64,000 nt of DNA from assembly GCF_000559085.1 (NCBI RefSeq), contig NZ_JALN02000001.1:620001-684000 (forward strand), in the 5' to 3' direction. Each line of letters starts with the position of its first letter. The stretch's first letter is position 1. Positions 53,630 through 63,105 of this stretch are shown one piece after another. The position numbers and the translations under genes were made by a program. The notes beneath the pieces were generated by a model. The model saw nothing but the letters and a program-made list of their open reading frames with translations. It searched no databases and had not been told where the DNA came from. Origin of the DNA: Mycolicibacterium aromaticivorans JS19b1 = JCM 16368. Its GTDB lineage: Bacteria > Actinomycetota > Actinomycetes > Mycobacteriales > Mycobacteriaceae.

Positions 53630-55012
53630 TCACAGGACCGACGCCAGTGAATACTCCTTGACCCACGCCACCATCATCTTCGCTCCGGCCGAGATGTCGG
53701 GGCCCAGCATGTCCAGCTGGATCGCCAGGTGCATCGGGCCCGGCGGAAACATCGAGGTGTCCTTGGTGGTGAAGATCGTCGTGCCATCGACGTAAGTGGT
53801 GATCTCGCTCGGTGTCCACTTCACCGCGTAGGTGTGCCACTGCGTGGCGTCCACCGGCATCGTCGCACCGTCCTGCTGGTTGGTCGACGAGTAATGCAGG
53901 ACCGAATTCACCGCCTGCCGTGAGCCGTCGCCCCAGATCTCCATGAAATCGATTTCGCCTCCCGTGGGCCAGTTTTCGGCATCTGGCCATAGCAACAGCA
54001 CCGGGTCGTAGTTCGGCGCACCCGCCGGAATCTTGACTCGGACCTCCCAGGCGCCGTACTTCTGGCCGGGCCCCCACGCGATACCCGCATCGTTGCCTGC
54101 TGCGTCACCCGACAGCGTCATGACCCCGTCGGCGAACGAAATCTGGTTCGGCGTGCGGTTGCCGTGTTGGGTCCTGCCGTTGTACACCCACCAGTCCGAC
54201 AGCACCGACGAGTCAGTGAAGAACGTGGATCGCGTTGGTGTGCCCCATGTCCCGGCACCTCCCGGATCGCCGGGCAACGGGATCGTACCGGTCACCTTCG
54301 CGACGAGGCTTGCCGTCGACCCCCATCCCGGAACCAGCAGTCCCATCAGTCCGTGATAGCGCCCGGCCATGGCGTCGCTCACCGATGCGGTGAACAGGTC
54401 CCCGGAGGCGGGCACGAAGTCGGCCCCGGGTGTGTAGGTGAAGCGACCGCTGGTGTCGACCTTCACCGTCCCGTCCGCCGCCGTGCTCACGGTGTACTTG
54501 AGTGTGTCGCCGTCGGCGTCGCTGCCGATGACCTGCCCGCTGATGGTGCCGTCGTCATTGATGACATTCTTCGACGCGTCGTAATAAATCGTGGGCGTTC
54601 GGTTGAAGAAGGTGACCTGAATCTGCCGGGCCATCACATTGAGGAATCCCAGCGGATTACCCACTGCCGAAGCACTTTTGGCGGCCCTTGCCGCCGCGGA
54701 CGGTTGCGCGGCGGCCAGTGCGGAGGCGGTGACCTGGGCCTGCGTCTGCACCTGCGCCGCGACCCGGCGTCCGGTCGCCGCGGCCGCCGCTACCGGTTTC
54801 TTCGCCTGCGGCCGACTCACAGCCGAGGTGTGCGATGACGGCTTGGTATGTGCCACAACGGATTTCGATGTGGACGCCGACGCTGACGACGACGAGCCGT
54901 CGTCAGCAGCGGCGACACCGCATCCCACTGTGATCGAGGCGCCAACCCCGAACGCCATCAGGGCGCCGCCCACCCAGCCGGAATATGGCAAACCATAACG
55001 AGATTCCCGCAT
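53630..55012 (-). CDS. Secreted GH16-family endoglycosidase with Ig/cadherin-like domain
   Basis: This 460-residue exported protein has a signal peptide ending near AAA-DDG (residue 37). A Ser/Ala/Gln-rich low-complexity region runs to about 130, and a cadherin/Ig-like domain follows (SDADGDTLKYTVS to RFTYTPGADF). The C-terminal GH16 beta-glucanase domain has catalytic Glu353, Asp355 and Glu358 in GGEIDFMEIWGD. It probably hydrolyses beta-1,3-glucan or a related polysaccharide. ATG 55012 is chosen because a longer start would precede the signal peptide. TAATGT (55113-55108, minus) may be its -10 box, leaving a leader of about 90 bases. Confidence 0.87.
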   Translation of the reverse strand: MRESRYGLPYSGWVGGALMAFGVGASITVGCGVAAADDGSSSSASASTSKSVVAHTKPSSHTSAVSRPQAKKPVAAAAATGRRVAAQVQTQAQVTASALAAAQPSAAARAAKSASAVGNPLGFLNVMARQIQVTFFNRTPTIYYDASKNVINDDGTISGQVIGSDADGDTLKYTVSTAADGTVKVDTSGRFTYTPGADFVPASGDLFTASVSDAMAGRYHGLMGLLVPGWGSTASLVAKVTGTIPLPGDPGGAGTWGTPTRSTFFTDSSVLSDWWVYNGRTQHGNRTPNQISFADGVMTLSGDAAGNDAGIAWGPGQKYGAWEVRVKIPAGAPNYDPVLLLWPDAENWPTGGEIDFMEIWGDGSRQAVNSVLHYSSTNQQDGATMPVDATQWHTYAVKWTPSEITTYVDGTTIFTTKDTSMFPPGPMHLAIQLDMLGPDISAGAKMMVAWVKEYSLASVL

Positions 55013-55166
55013 GTCGACCCCCCGATTCGACAACGCGGACAGACCGCAAACGCCCCGGACCCCCCGCGAACTCCAGACCTTGACGCGACTTGCACCGCGC
55101 CTCACCTACATTAGGCGGGGTTGGGACGATCTCGTTTCAGATCGGGCACATGTAAATATGACGAAT

Positions 55167-56021
55167 TCAGTCGAGCAGGACGGTTGCGAACATCCCGACC
55201 TCGGCGAAACCCACGCGCGCATATGCCGCACGGGCGACCGCGTTGAAGCTGTTGACATACAGGCTCGCGATGCGCCCGCTGTTGACCACGGCGGCGGCCA
55301 CCGCCGCGGTGCCCGACGTGCCGAGCCCGTGGCCGCGCCACTCCGGATGCACCCACACGCCCTGAATCTGGCCGACCACCGGAGACTGCGAACCCACCTC
55401 TGCTTTGAACACCACCTGCCCGCGCTCGAAACGGGCATACGCCCGGCCGGCCGCGATCAGGCTGGCGACGCGGCGGCGGTATCCCCGGCCGCCATCTCCG
55501 ATCCGCGGATCGATACCGACCTCGCCGATGAACATGTCGATCGCCGCAACCAGGTAGGCGTCGAGCTCGTCGACCCGCACGCGCCGCACCGCCGGGTCGA
55601 TCCGTGCAGACGGCGACACACCCAGTGCCATCAGCGGTTGGTGGTCGCGCACATCGCGGGCAGGCCCCCAGGTGTGCTGCAGGCGGTCCCAGAGCGGCAG
55701 CACCAGTTCGGCCCGGCCGACCAGAGACGAACAGCGCCGGGCGGTGCTCATCGCCTTGTCGGCGAACGCATGCAGGTCCGGCTGAGCGCCGCGTAGAGGA
55801 ATCAAATTCGCCCCGGCGTAGCACAGGGATTCCTCAGCGCGCCTGCGCGTCCAGAGTTCGCCGCCGATCGCCTGCGGCTCGACGCCGTGATCGGCGACGC
55901 GCGCCGCGACCATGCAGGAGCCGACCGGATCGTCGGCGAGAACCCGGCTCACCGCCGCGGCGTCGCGCACCACCGAGACCCGTCGCTCGTCGACCAGACG
56001 AAACAGTGGCGGAGCCGACAT
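55167..56021 (-). CDS. DUF4081-GNAT acetyltransferase
   Basis: This 284-residue protein is the length I recall for M. tuberculosis Rv2867c. The N-terminal half is a DUF4081 domain. The C-terminal GNAT has the acetyl-CoA loop HPEWRGHGLGTSG and the end NSFNAVARAAYARVGF. The substrate is unknown. It lies 43 bases downstream of ispG on the same strand and probably belongs to the dxr-rip1-ispG unit. Confidence 0.88.
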   Translation of the reverse strand: MSAPPLFRLVDERRVSVVRDAAAVSRVLADDPVGSCMVAARVADHGVEPQAIGGELWTRRRAEESLCYAGANLIPLRGAQPDLHAFADKAMSTARRCSSLVGRAELVLPLWDRLQHTWGPARDVRDHQPLMALGVSPSARIDPAVRRVRVDELDAYLVAAIDMFIGEVGIDPRIGDGGRGYRRRVASLIAAGRAYARFERGQVVFKAEVGSQSPVVGQIQGVWVHPEWRGHGLGTSGTAAVAAAVVNSGRIASLYVNSFNAVARAAYARVGFAEVGMFATVLLD

Positions 56022-56064
56022 GGGCCTTACTTTCTGCGGAGTGAAACCCCGGCGGGTAACGCCA

Positions 56065-57237
56065 TCAGCTTACGGTCACGACAGGCGAACCGCTGGCAGA
56101 TGTGCCGCTGTCACGCTGGGCGTCGCCGATCTCGGAGGCAAGTCTCATTGCCTCTTCGATCAGCGTCTCGACGATCAGTGCCTCTGGCACGGTCTTGATC
56201 ACTTCGCCCTTGACGAAGATCTGTCCCTTGCCGTTGCCCGACGCCACGCCGAGATCGGCTTCGCGCGCCTCCCCCGGACCGTTGACGACGCATCCCATGA
56301 CGGCCACCCGCAGCGGCACGTCGAGTCCGTCCAGACCGGCCGACACCGCATTGGCCAGCGTGTAGACGTCGACCTGCGCCCGCCCGCACGACGGGCAGGA
56401 CACGATCTCGAGACCGCGGGGCCGCAGGTTCAGCGACTCCAGGATCTGGATGCCGACCTTGACCTCTTCGACCGGAGGGGCTGACAGCGAGACGCGGATG
56501 GTGTCGCCGATCCCCCGAGACAGCAGCGCACCGAAGGCCACCGCCGACTTGATGGTGCCCTGGAACGCAGGCCCCGCCTCGGTGACGCCGAGATGCAATG
56601 GGTAATCACACTTTTCGGCCAGCTGCTCGTAGGCGGCCACCATCACGACCGGATCGTTGTGCTTGACGCTGATCTTGATGTTGCCGAAGCCGTGCTCCTC
56701 GAACAGCGACGCTTCCCACAGCGCGGACTCGACGAGCGCTTCCGGGGTGGCCTTGCCGTACTTCTCCATGAACCGCTTGTCCAGGGAGCCGGCGTTCACC
56801 CCGATGCGGATCGGAATACCCGCGGCGCCCGCAGCCTTGGCGACCTCGCCGACCCGTCCGTCGAACTCCTTGATGTTGCCGGGGTTGACGCGCACGGCCG
56901 CGCAGCCTGCATCGATCGCGGCAAAGATGTACTTCGGCTGGAAGTGGATGTCGGCGATCACCGGGATGTTGCTGTGCTTGGCGATCTCGGACAGCGCGTC
57001 GGCGTCTTCCTGGCGCGGGCACGCCACCCGCACGATGTCGCAGCCCGCGGCAGTCAGCTCGGCGATCTGCTGCAGCGTCGTGTTGACGTCATGAGTCTTG
57101 GTGGTGCACATCGACTGCACCGAGATCGGGTGGTCGCTGCCGACGCCGACGTCGCGCACCATCAGCTGGCGGGTCGTGCGGCGCGGCGCCAGGACGGGTG
57201 CGGGCGGGGCCGGCATGCCCAGGCCAATGGAAGTCAC
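56065..57237 (-). CDS. ispG: 4-hydroxy-3-methylbut-2-enyl diphosphate synthase (flavodoxin/ferredoxin)
   Basis: This 390-residue IspG (GcpE) is the sixth enzyme of the MEP pathway. It converts MEcPP to HMBPP with a [4Fe-4S] cluster. The TIM barrel holds [16 protein letters not shown] and VNPGNIKEF. The cluster cysteines are in [11 protein letters not shown] and [10 protein letters not shown]. The start is GTG at 57237, with GGAG upstream. It is cotranscribed with rip1 and dxr, so two MEP enzymes flank a protease gene, as in M. tuberculosis. Confidence 0.96.
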   Translation of the reverse strand: MTSIGLGMPAPPAPVLAPRRTTRQLMVRDVGVGSDHPISVQSMCTTKTHDVNTTLQQIAELTAAGCDIVRVACPRQEDADALSEIAKHSNIPVIADIHFQPKYIFAAIDAGCAAVRVNPGNIKEFDGRVGEVAKAAGAAGIPIRIGVNAGSLDKRFMEKYGKATPEALVESALWEASLFEEHGFGNIKISVKHNDPVVMVAAYEQLAEKCDYPLHLGVTEAGPAFQGTIKSAVAFGALLSRGIGDTIRVSLSAPPVEEVKVGIQILESLNLRPRGLEIVSCPSCGRAQVDVYTLANAVSAGLDGLDVPLRVAVMGCVVNGPGEAREADLGVASGNGKGQIFVKGEVIKTVPEALIVETLIEEAMRLASEIGDAQRDSGTSASGSPVVTVS

Positions 57238-57263
57238 TTCTTCATCTCCAAACGTCGGGCCGA

Positions 57264-58493
57264 CTACTGGAACAGTCGAATCGGGTTGACCAGGTCAGCG
57301 GTGACGGTCAACAGCATGTAGCCGACCACCACGACGAGGATCACGTAGGTGGCGGGCATCAGCTTCAGGTAATTGACCGGCGCCGCGGCTACTTTGCCGC
57401 GCGCCGACCGAAGCAGGTTGCGGATCTTCTCGAATACCGCGATCGCGATGTGGCCGCCGTCGAACGGCAGCAGCGGCACCAGGTTGATCGCGCCGAGCAC
57501 GAAGTTCAGTTGCGCCAGGAAGAACCAGAACGCCACCCACAGACCGTGATCGACCGTGTCGCCGCCGATGATGCTGGCGCCCACCACGCTGATCGGGGTC
57601 TCGGGATCACGCTCGCCGCCGCCGATGGAGTGCACCAGCGCGCCGACTTTGGTCGGGATCTTCGCCAGCGACTTGCCCAGTTCGACGGCCAGGTCACCGG
57701 TGAACGCGAACGTCGCGGGGACCGCCGACAGCGGGTTGTATTGCGTGGGCGCGAACACCTCGGGCGCGACACCGATGGCGCCGACAGTGGTCGGTGCGGT
57801 CGCGTCCTTGGACGTCCACCGCTGGGTCGCAGTGACGTCGACAGTGGTGGTGAACTCGCGGGACTGCCCGTTCTCGACACGGTCGACGGTGAAGACGGTG
57901 GGACCGTTCACCTTGCGCACCGCGGCGACGAGCTCGTCGAACGTCTTGATTCGGGCGTCACCGACTTTGGTGATGACGTCGCCCTTCTTGATGCCGGCCA
58001 GCGCGGCCGGACCGGGTCCAGCGCAGTCGCCCGCCTTGCCTTTGCTGAGTTGTGGTGCCACACAAGCGGTTTCGCCGACCATCGCATTCGTCGGTTGATG
58101 CAGGTTGGGCAGACCCCACACGACGGCGATTGCGTAGATCAGCACCAGACCGATGATGAAGTTCATCGCCGGCCCGGCGAACAGCACCGCCACCCGCCTC
58201 CAGGTGTCCTGCTTGAACATCGCGTAGGGGCGCTCTTCGGGCGTGAGTTCCTCGACCGAGGTCATGCCGGCTATATCGCAGAAGCCACCGAGCGGGACCG
58301 CCTTGACGCCGTACTCGGTGGAGCCGAGCCTGTTGGGCCGGTGCGTGGACCACAGGGTCGGGCCGAAGCCCACGAAGTAGCGGCGCACCTTCATTCCGGT
58401 GGCGCGGGCCACCCACATGTGGCCGCACTCGTGCAGCGCCACGGAGATGAGGATGCAGAGTGCGAACAGCACAATGCCGATAACGAACATCAT
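57264..58493 (-). CDS. rip1: Site-2 intramembrane zinc metalloprotease Rip1 (RseP family)
   Basis: This 409-residue polytopic protease has HECGH (residues 21-25) in the first membrane helix as zinc site, a PDZ domain around 150-235 ([12 protein letters not shown]), and the third ligand in LLPFDGGH. Rip1 of M. tuberculosis cuts anti-sigma factors of SigK, SigL and SigM and so controls cell-envelope stress genes. SigK targets include the mpt83/mpt70 genes, whose relatives lie 1.4-2.7 kb away here. ATG 58493 overlaps the dxr stop as ATGA. Confidence 0.95.
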   Translation of the reverse strand: MMFVIGIVLFALCILISVALHECGHMWVARATGMKVRRYFVGFGPTLWSTHRPNRLGSTEYGVKAVPLGGFCDIAGMTSVEELTPEERPYAMFKQDTWRRVAVLFAGPAMNFIIGLVLIYAIAVVWGLPNLHQPTNAMVGETACVAPQLSKGKAGDCAGPGPAALAGIKKGDVITKVGDARIKTFDELVAAVRKVNGPTVFTVDRVENGQSREFTTTVDVTATQRWTSKDATAPTTVGAIGVAPEVFAPTQYNPLSAVPATFAFTGDLAVELGKSLAKIPTKVGALVHSIGGGERDPETPISVVGASIIGGDTVDHGLWVAFWFFLAQLNFVLGAINLVPLLPFDGGHIAIAVFEKIRNLLRSARGKVAAAPVNYLKLMPATYVILVVVVGYMLLTVTADLVNPIRLFQ

Positions 58494-59668
58494 CGGATTG
58501 AAGCGACCTCCTGTGTGACGGCCTCGCGGGCCCGTTGCCGTGCCCAGCGCTGCGCGTCAAGTACTTCTTCCACGGTAGCGGGTTCGGCGGCCCACTGGTC
58601 TGCGGCGTGCAGCACGTCGGCGATTGTTCGCACGATGGCCGGGAACCGGATCTTTCCGGCCAGGAAGGCCTCGGCGGCCTCTTCATTGGCGGCGTTGTAC
58701 ACCGCGGTCAGACAGCCGCCGGTCTGTCCGGCCTCGCGAGCCAGGTCGACGGCGGGAAACACCGAGGCGTCCAGCGGCTCGAACTCCCAGGTGGAGGCGG
58801 TGGTGAAGTCGCAGGCCGCGGCCGCGGCCGGCACCCGGTCCGGCCAGCCCAATGCGAGTGAGATCGGCAGTTTCATGTCCGGCGGGCTGGCCTGGGCGAT
58901 CGTCGAGCCGTCGGTGAACGTCACCATCGAGTGCACGATCGACTGGGGATGCACGACGACCTGGATGCGCTCGTAGGGAACACCGAATAGCAGGTGCGTC
59001 TCGATCAGCTCCAGACCCTTGTTGACCAGCGACGCCGAGTTCAGCGTGTTCATCGGGCCCATGTTCCAGGTCGGATGTGCGCCTGCCTGCTCGGGAGTGA
59101 CGGGCTCGAGTTGCGCGGCCGACCAGCCGCGGAACGGTCCGCCGGAGGCGGTGAGCACCAGTTTGGCGACCTCGTCGGGAGTGCCCGAGCGCAGGCACTG
59201 CGCCAGCGCCGAGTGCTCGGAATCTACGGGCACGATCTGTCCCGGAGTCGCTGCCTTGACCACCAGCGGTCCGCCGGCGACCAGCGATTCCTTGTTGGCC
59301 AGCGCCAGCCGGGCGCCGGAGGCCAGCGCGGCCAGAGTCGGCTCCAGGCCCAACGCCCCGACCAGGGCGTTGAGCACGACGTCGACGCCCGTGCCGCAGG
59401 TGTCCTGCACCAGCCGGGTGACCGCGTCGGGGCCGCTGTAGGTGACATCGCCGACCTTGTCCGCGGCAGCCGGGTCGGCGACGGCGACGCTGGTCACACC
59501 GGTCTCGGCGCGCTGCCGGGCCAGCAGGTCGGGATTCCCGCCGCCGGCGGCCAGGCCGACGACTTCGAACCGGTCCGGATTCTCCGCGATGACCTCCAGC
59601 GCCTGGGTTCCGATGGAACCGGTGCTGCCCAAGATCAGGACCCGGAGACGGTTGGCGGCGCTCACCAT
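58490..59668 (-). CDS. dxr: 1-deoxy-D-xylulose-5-phosphate reductoisomerase
   Basis: This 392-residue DXR (IspC) makes MEP from DXP and is the target of fosmidomycin. The NADPH motif GSTGSIG is at residues 14-20. Metal and substrate residues lie in [14 protein letters not shown] and the [10 protein letters not shown] loop. ATG 59668 begins the dxr-rip1-ispG-GNAT unit. No clear Shine-Dalgarno is seen before it. Confidence 0.96.
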   Translation of the reverse strand: MVSAANRLRVLILGSTGSIGTQALEVIAENPDRFEVVGLAAGGGNPDLLARQRAETGVTSVAVADPAAADKVGDVTYSGPDAVTRLVQDTCGTGVDVVLNALVGALGLEPTLAALASGARLALANKESLVAGGPLVVKAATPGQIVPVDSEHSALAQCLRSGTPDEVAKLVLTASGGPFRGWSAAQLEPVTPEQAGAHPTWNMGPMNTLNSASLVNKGLELIETHLLFGVPYERIQVVVHPQSIVHSMVTFTDGSTIAQASPPDMKLPISLALGWPDRVPAAAAACDFTTASTWEFEPLDASVFPAVDLAREAGQTGGCLTAVYNAANEEAAEAFLAGKIRFPAIVRTIADVLHAADQWAAEPATVEEVLDAQRWARQRAREAVTQEVASIR

Positions 59669-59762
59669 TCAATTGTGCCGCGTGCGGACCGCAATCCCGG
59701 CATCGCTGCCGATTCGCGCGCGCTCAGACTGTGACGCGTTTGTGACCCCACCCGCGGCGCAC

Positions 59763-59789
59763 CCGTCCGCAACGGGGTGCGTGCCGAAT
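59763..59789 (+). promoter_or_regulatory. SigK-like promoter candidate upstream of the MPT83-like gene
   Basis: CCGTCC (59763-59768) and CCGAAT (59784-59789) are 15 bases apart, similar to the CCATCC/CCGAAT boxes I recall for SigK promoters of mpt70 and mpt83. One -35 base differs and the spacer is short, so this is tentative. Confidence 0.35.
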
Positions 59790-59858
59790 TGCCTGTGCAT
59801 TGCCGATCACGACCGGTCGGACCGACTGGAACCGATTCACACGACAAGGGAGTCACCT

Positions 59859-60518
59859 ATGGCATTTCATCGCACCGTTCTGAGCGCTGTCGGACTGACG
59901 GCGGCCGCCGTGCTCTTCGCAGGCTGTTCCTCGACCAGTACGACGGCGCAGTCGTCGTCGAGCACCTCATCTGCGGCGACCAGCACGACCACAGCCACCA
60001 CCTCGGCGGCGGCCGCACCGGCCGGCACGCTCGTCGGGCCCGGTTGCGCGAGCTATGCCGAGAAGGTGCCCACCGGACCCGGTTCGGTCGCGGGCATGTC
60101 GAAAGACCCGGTGACGGTGGCAGCCAGCAACAATCCGCTGCTGAAGACGCTGACGTCGGCGTTGACGGGCAAACTCAACCCGAACGTCAACCTGGTGCAG
60201 ACCCTCGACAGCGGGCAGTTCACGGTGTTCGCGCCGACCGATGACGCGTTCGCCAAGCTCGACCCCGCCACCGTCGAGAAGCTCAAGACCGACTCGAACC
60301 TGTTGACCTCGATCCTGACCTACCACGTGGTTCCGGCGCAGGCCAGCCCCGCTCAGGTCGTCGGCCAGCACAAGACCGTCCAGGGTGCCGAGGTCACGGT
60401 GACCGGCTCGGGTGACGCACTGAAGGTCAACGACGCCAACGTCGTGTGCGGCGGTGTGCAGACGGCCAACGCCACGGTCTACCTGATCGACACGGTGTTG
60501 ATGCCGCCCGCCCAGTGA
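59859..60518 (+). CDS. MPT83-like fasciclin-domain lipoprotein
   Basis: This 219-residue protein has lipobox LFAGC (Cys23), a Ser/Thr/Ala-rich stretch that may be glycosylated, then [19 protein letters not shown] single FAS1 domain (about 85-217) follows, with [14 protein letters not shown] and [10 protein letters not shown]. Length and layout match M. tuberculosis Mpt83 (about 220). FAS1 proteins mediate cell-surface adhesion. ATG 59859 follows AAGGGAG. A paralogue without lipobox lies 95 bases downstream. Confidence 0.9.
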   Translation: MAFHRTVLSAVGLTAAAVLFAGCSSTSTTAQSSSSTSSAATSTTTATTSAAAAPAGTLVGPGCASYAEKVPTGPGSVAGMSKDPVTVAASNNPLLKTLTSALTGKLNPNVNLVQTLDSGQFTVFAPTDDAFAKLDPATVEKLKTDSNLLTSILTYHVVPAQASPAQVVGQHKTVQGAEVTVTGSGDALKVNDANVVCGGVQTANATVYLIDTVLMPPAQ

Positions 60519-60613
60519 CCCGGCGCGCTCCGTACGAACCACGACAACTCTCAACACATCGCAACGGTGCGCTGACCTCTCCTGGCGCAACGCCTTACGA
60601 AAGGAATGATCGA

Positions 60614-61210
60614 ATGTCGATGAAGGTATCCACAACGGCCGCTTCGATGGCCGGCCTCACCCTGGCCGCGGTTTTCTCGGTGGTCTCGGCTCCATTGGCC
60701 GGCGCCGACACCCCCGCCGGCCCGGTCGGGCCCGGTTGTGCGGCGTATGCCCAGCAGGTGCCCACCGGGCCCGGTTCGGTAAGCGGTATGTCGATGGCCC
60801 CGGTCGCCACCGCGGCAGCGAACAACCCGATGCTGACCACCCTGACGGCTGCGCTGTCCGGCAAGCTGAATCCGGAGGTCAACCTGGTCGACACCCTCAA
60901 CGGCGGCCAGTTCACCGTCTTCGCGCCGACCGATGCCGCCTTCGCGAAGATCGCCCCGGCCACCATCGACCAGCTCAAGACCAACAAGGATCTGCTGACC
61001 TCGATCCTGACTTATCACGTAGTTCCCGGCCAGGCCACACCCGACAAGGTGGTGGGGACTCACAAGACCGTCCAGGGCGCGGACCTGACGGTCACCGGCA
61101 CGGGCGATCACCTGCAGGTGAACGGGGCCAACGTCGTATGCGGTGGCGTGCGCACCGCCAACGCCACGGTGTACCTCATCGACACGGTGCTGATGCCGCC
61201 GGCGCAGTAG
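60614..61210 (+). CDS. MPT70-like secreted fasciclin-domain protein
   Basis: This 198-residue protein has an N-terminal signal peptide (cleavage near residue 31, AGA-DTP) and no lipobox, so it should be freely secreted. The mature part is one FAS1 domain, with [14 protein letters not shown] and [16 protein letters not shown], very close to the preceding lipoprotein. GAAAGGAA precedes ATG 60614. The pair mirrors mpt83 and mpt70, but the dipZ gene that lies between them in M. tuberculosis is absent. Confidence 0.9.
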   Translation: MSMKVSTTAASMAGLTLAAVFSVVSAPLAGADTPAGPVGPGCAAYAQQVPTGPGSVSGMSMAPVATAAANNPMLTTLTAALSGKLNPEVNLVDTLNGGQFTVFAPTDAAFAKIAPATIDQLKTNKDLLTSILTYHVVPGQATPDKVVGTHKTVQGADLTVTGTGDHLQVNGANVVCGGVRTANATVYLIDTVLMPPAQ

Positions 61211-61211
61211 A

Positions 61212-61232
61212 CCGGCGGGACCCGTACGCCGG
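61212..61232 (+). terminator. Small hairpin after the MPT70-like gene
   Basis: CCGGCG and CGCCGG form a 6-bp stem with a 9-base loop directly after the stop codon. No T-run follows, so it is at best a weak terminator. Confidence 0.4.
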
Positions 61233-61327
61233 CCGACTCGGTAAACGAGCGCGGCGGCGTGCGGGTCACCCCGCGGGTTCGCACCGCGTCGCGCATACCT
61301 TCTGCACGGAAAGGGCAGCATAAGAAC

Positions 61328-62683
61328 ATGCCCACACTGCTGTGGTTTCGCCGCGACCTGCGATTGAATGATCTGCCCCCGCTGTTGGAGGCCGCGGCCG
61401 ACGGCACCGAGGTGCTCGCCTGCTTCGTGCTGGACCCGCGCCTGGAGACGTCATCGGGCCCCCGTCGACTGCAATTCCTCGGGGACTCGCTGCGTACATT
61501 GGCCGACTCCCTCGACGGTCGGCTGCTGATCACCCGCGGGCGGCCCGAGGAACGAATCCCATTGCTGTGCAAGCAGATCAACGCCACCGACGTACATATC
61601 TCGGCCGACTTCACCCCGTTCGGGGTGCGGCGCGACGCGGCGGTCGCGGCCGCACTGGCCGATTCCGGGGTGACGCTGCAGGCCACCGGTTCGCCCTATC
61701 TCGTCACGCCGGGTCGAGTCACCAAGGACGACGGCACGCCGTACAAGGTCTTCACCCCGTTCTTGGCCCGGTGGCGGGACGTCGGGTGGCGCGGGCCTGC
61801 CGCGTCGGCAACGGCGAAGGTGAACTGGATCGACCCGGCGGACCTGTCTGCGAAGCTGCGGGTGGACGCCCCCGACCCGGGCGCTGACCTGGACCTCGAT
61901 GCCGGCGAGGCGGCGGCGCTTGCCGGGTGGAAAGAGTTCGTCGGCTCTCATCTGGCCGACTACGACGAGGACCGCAACCGGCCGGACAAAGCGGCGACCA
62001 GCCGCATGTCGGCGCATCTGAAGTTCGGCACGATTCACCCGAGGACGATGGCCGCCGATCTCGACTTCCGCGCCAAGGGCCCGGCCTCGTACCTGCGGGA
62101 ACTGGCGTTCCGGGACTTCTACGCCGCGGTGCTCGACCAGTGGCCGGACAGCGCGTGGTGGAACTGGAACCGCAACTTCGACGCCATCGAGGTGGACACC
62201 GGCCCCGAGGCAACGAAGGCGTTCGAAGCCTGGAAGGAGGGCCGCACCGGTTTTCCGATCGTCGACGCCGGAATGCGTCAGCTGCGCGACTCGGGATTCA
62301 TGCACAACCGGGTGCGGATGATCGTGGCCTCCTTCCTGGTCAAGGATCTGCATCTGCCGTGGCAGTGGGGCGCCCAGTGGTTCCTCGAGCAGCTGGTCGA
62401 CGGCGACATGGCCAACAATCAGCACGGCTGGCAGTGGTGTGCCGGGTCGGGGACCGACGCGGCCCCCTACTTCCGGGTGTTCAACCCGACCACCCAGGGC
62501 CAGAAGTTCGATCCCGACGGGGAGTACATCCGGCGGTGGGTGCCCGAGCTGGCCGGCCCCGAACTGGCCGGCGTCGATGTGCACCGTCTGAAAGACGGCC
62601 CGCCGCCCGGTTATCCGGAGCCGATCGTCGACCACGCCGCGGAGCGGGTCGAAGCGCTGCGGCGCTACGGCCAGATCGGCTGA
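61328..62683 (+). CDS. phr: Deoxyribodipyrimidine photolyase
   Basis: This 451-residue class I CPD photolyase repairs UV-induced pyrimidine dimers with FADH- and light. The N-terminal antenna domain starts MPTLLWFRRDLRLNDLP. The FAD-binding helical domain has TSRMSAHLKFGTIHPR, GFPIVDAGMRQLR and DMANNQHGWQWCAG. No photolyase was in this part of M. tuberculosis as I recall it, and the enzyme suits an environmental, light-exposed life. ATG 61328 has no near Shine-Dalgarno; TACCTT about 25 bases upstream may be the -10 box. Confidence 0.93.
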   Translation: MPTLLWFRRDLRLNDLPPLLEAAADGTEVLACFVLDPRLETSSGPRRLQFLGDSLRTLADSLDGRLLITRGRPEERIPLLCKQINATDVHISADFTPFGVRRDAAVAAALADSGVTLQATGSPYLVTPGRVTKDDGTPYKVFTPFLARWRDVGWRGPAASATAKVNWIDPADLSAKLRVDAPDPGADLDLDAGEAAALAGWKEFVGSHLADYDEDRNRPDKAATSRMSAHLKFGTIHPRTMAADLDFRAKGPASYLRELAFRDFYAAVLDQWPDSAWWNWNRNFDAIEVDTGPEATKAFEAWKEGRTGFPIVDAGMRQLRDSGFMHNRVRMIVASFLVKDLHLPWQWGAQWFLEQLVDGDMANNQHGWQWCAGSGTDAAPYFRVFNPTTQGQKFDPDGEYIRRWVPELAGPELAGVDVHRLKDGPPPGYPEPIVDHAAERVEALRRYGQIG

Positions 62684-62740
62684 GCTGGCGTCGAAGCGGT
62701 ATGCCAGAATTACCGCAGTTGCCGAGTGACAGGAGCCGCA

Positions 62741-62995
62741 ATGGTCAGCACCGAGGTGGAGCGCTATTCAGAGGTCGATCCGGCCGACGTACCCTCAGCT
62801 GCCTGGGGCTGGAGCAAGGTCAATCCGCGCACCTGGCACGCTCTTGGCATTTTCGTCACGGTCTTCCTGCTGGCGATGTTGAAGGGCAATCACGTCGGCC
62901 ACGTCGAGGATTACGTGCTGATCGTGTTCGCGGTGCTGGTGTTCGCCGTGACCGTGCGCGACTGGTGGGGTCGCCGCCGCGGCTGGATCCGCTAG
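62741..62995 (+). CDS. DUF2631 small membrane protein
   Basis: This 84-residue protein has two hydrophobic segments (about 38-53 and 61-76) separated by GNHVGHVEDY, and a basic C-terminal end (GRRRGWIR). It matches actinobacterial DUF2631 proteins such as Rv2876. The function is unknown. AGGAG lies five bases before ATG 62741. About 110 bases with no recognised element separate it from rlmN. Confidence 0.85.
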   Translation: MVSTEVERYSEVDPADVPSAAWGWSKVNPRTWHALGIFVTVFLLAMLKGNHVGHVEDYVLIVFAVLVFAVTVRDWWGRRRGWIR

Positions 62996-63105
62996 CTGTT
63001 CCTGCGCAGCAGGCTACTTTGTCCCTTCGCTCACGCGACATTGACGCTACGCAGAGGGCTACTCGCATTTCGTGTGCGTGAGTTAGATCTCGCGGCGCCT
63101 ACTCG

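Noticed and set aside
55013..55105. 31-residue N-terminal extension of the GH16 protein
   Set aside because: It would put a basic, non-hydrophobic stretch before a normal signal peptide.
62996..63105. Regulatory element or small RNA between the DUF2631 gene and rlmN
   Set aside because: No strong inverted repeat, T-run or promoter pair was seen in these 110 bases.
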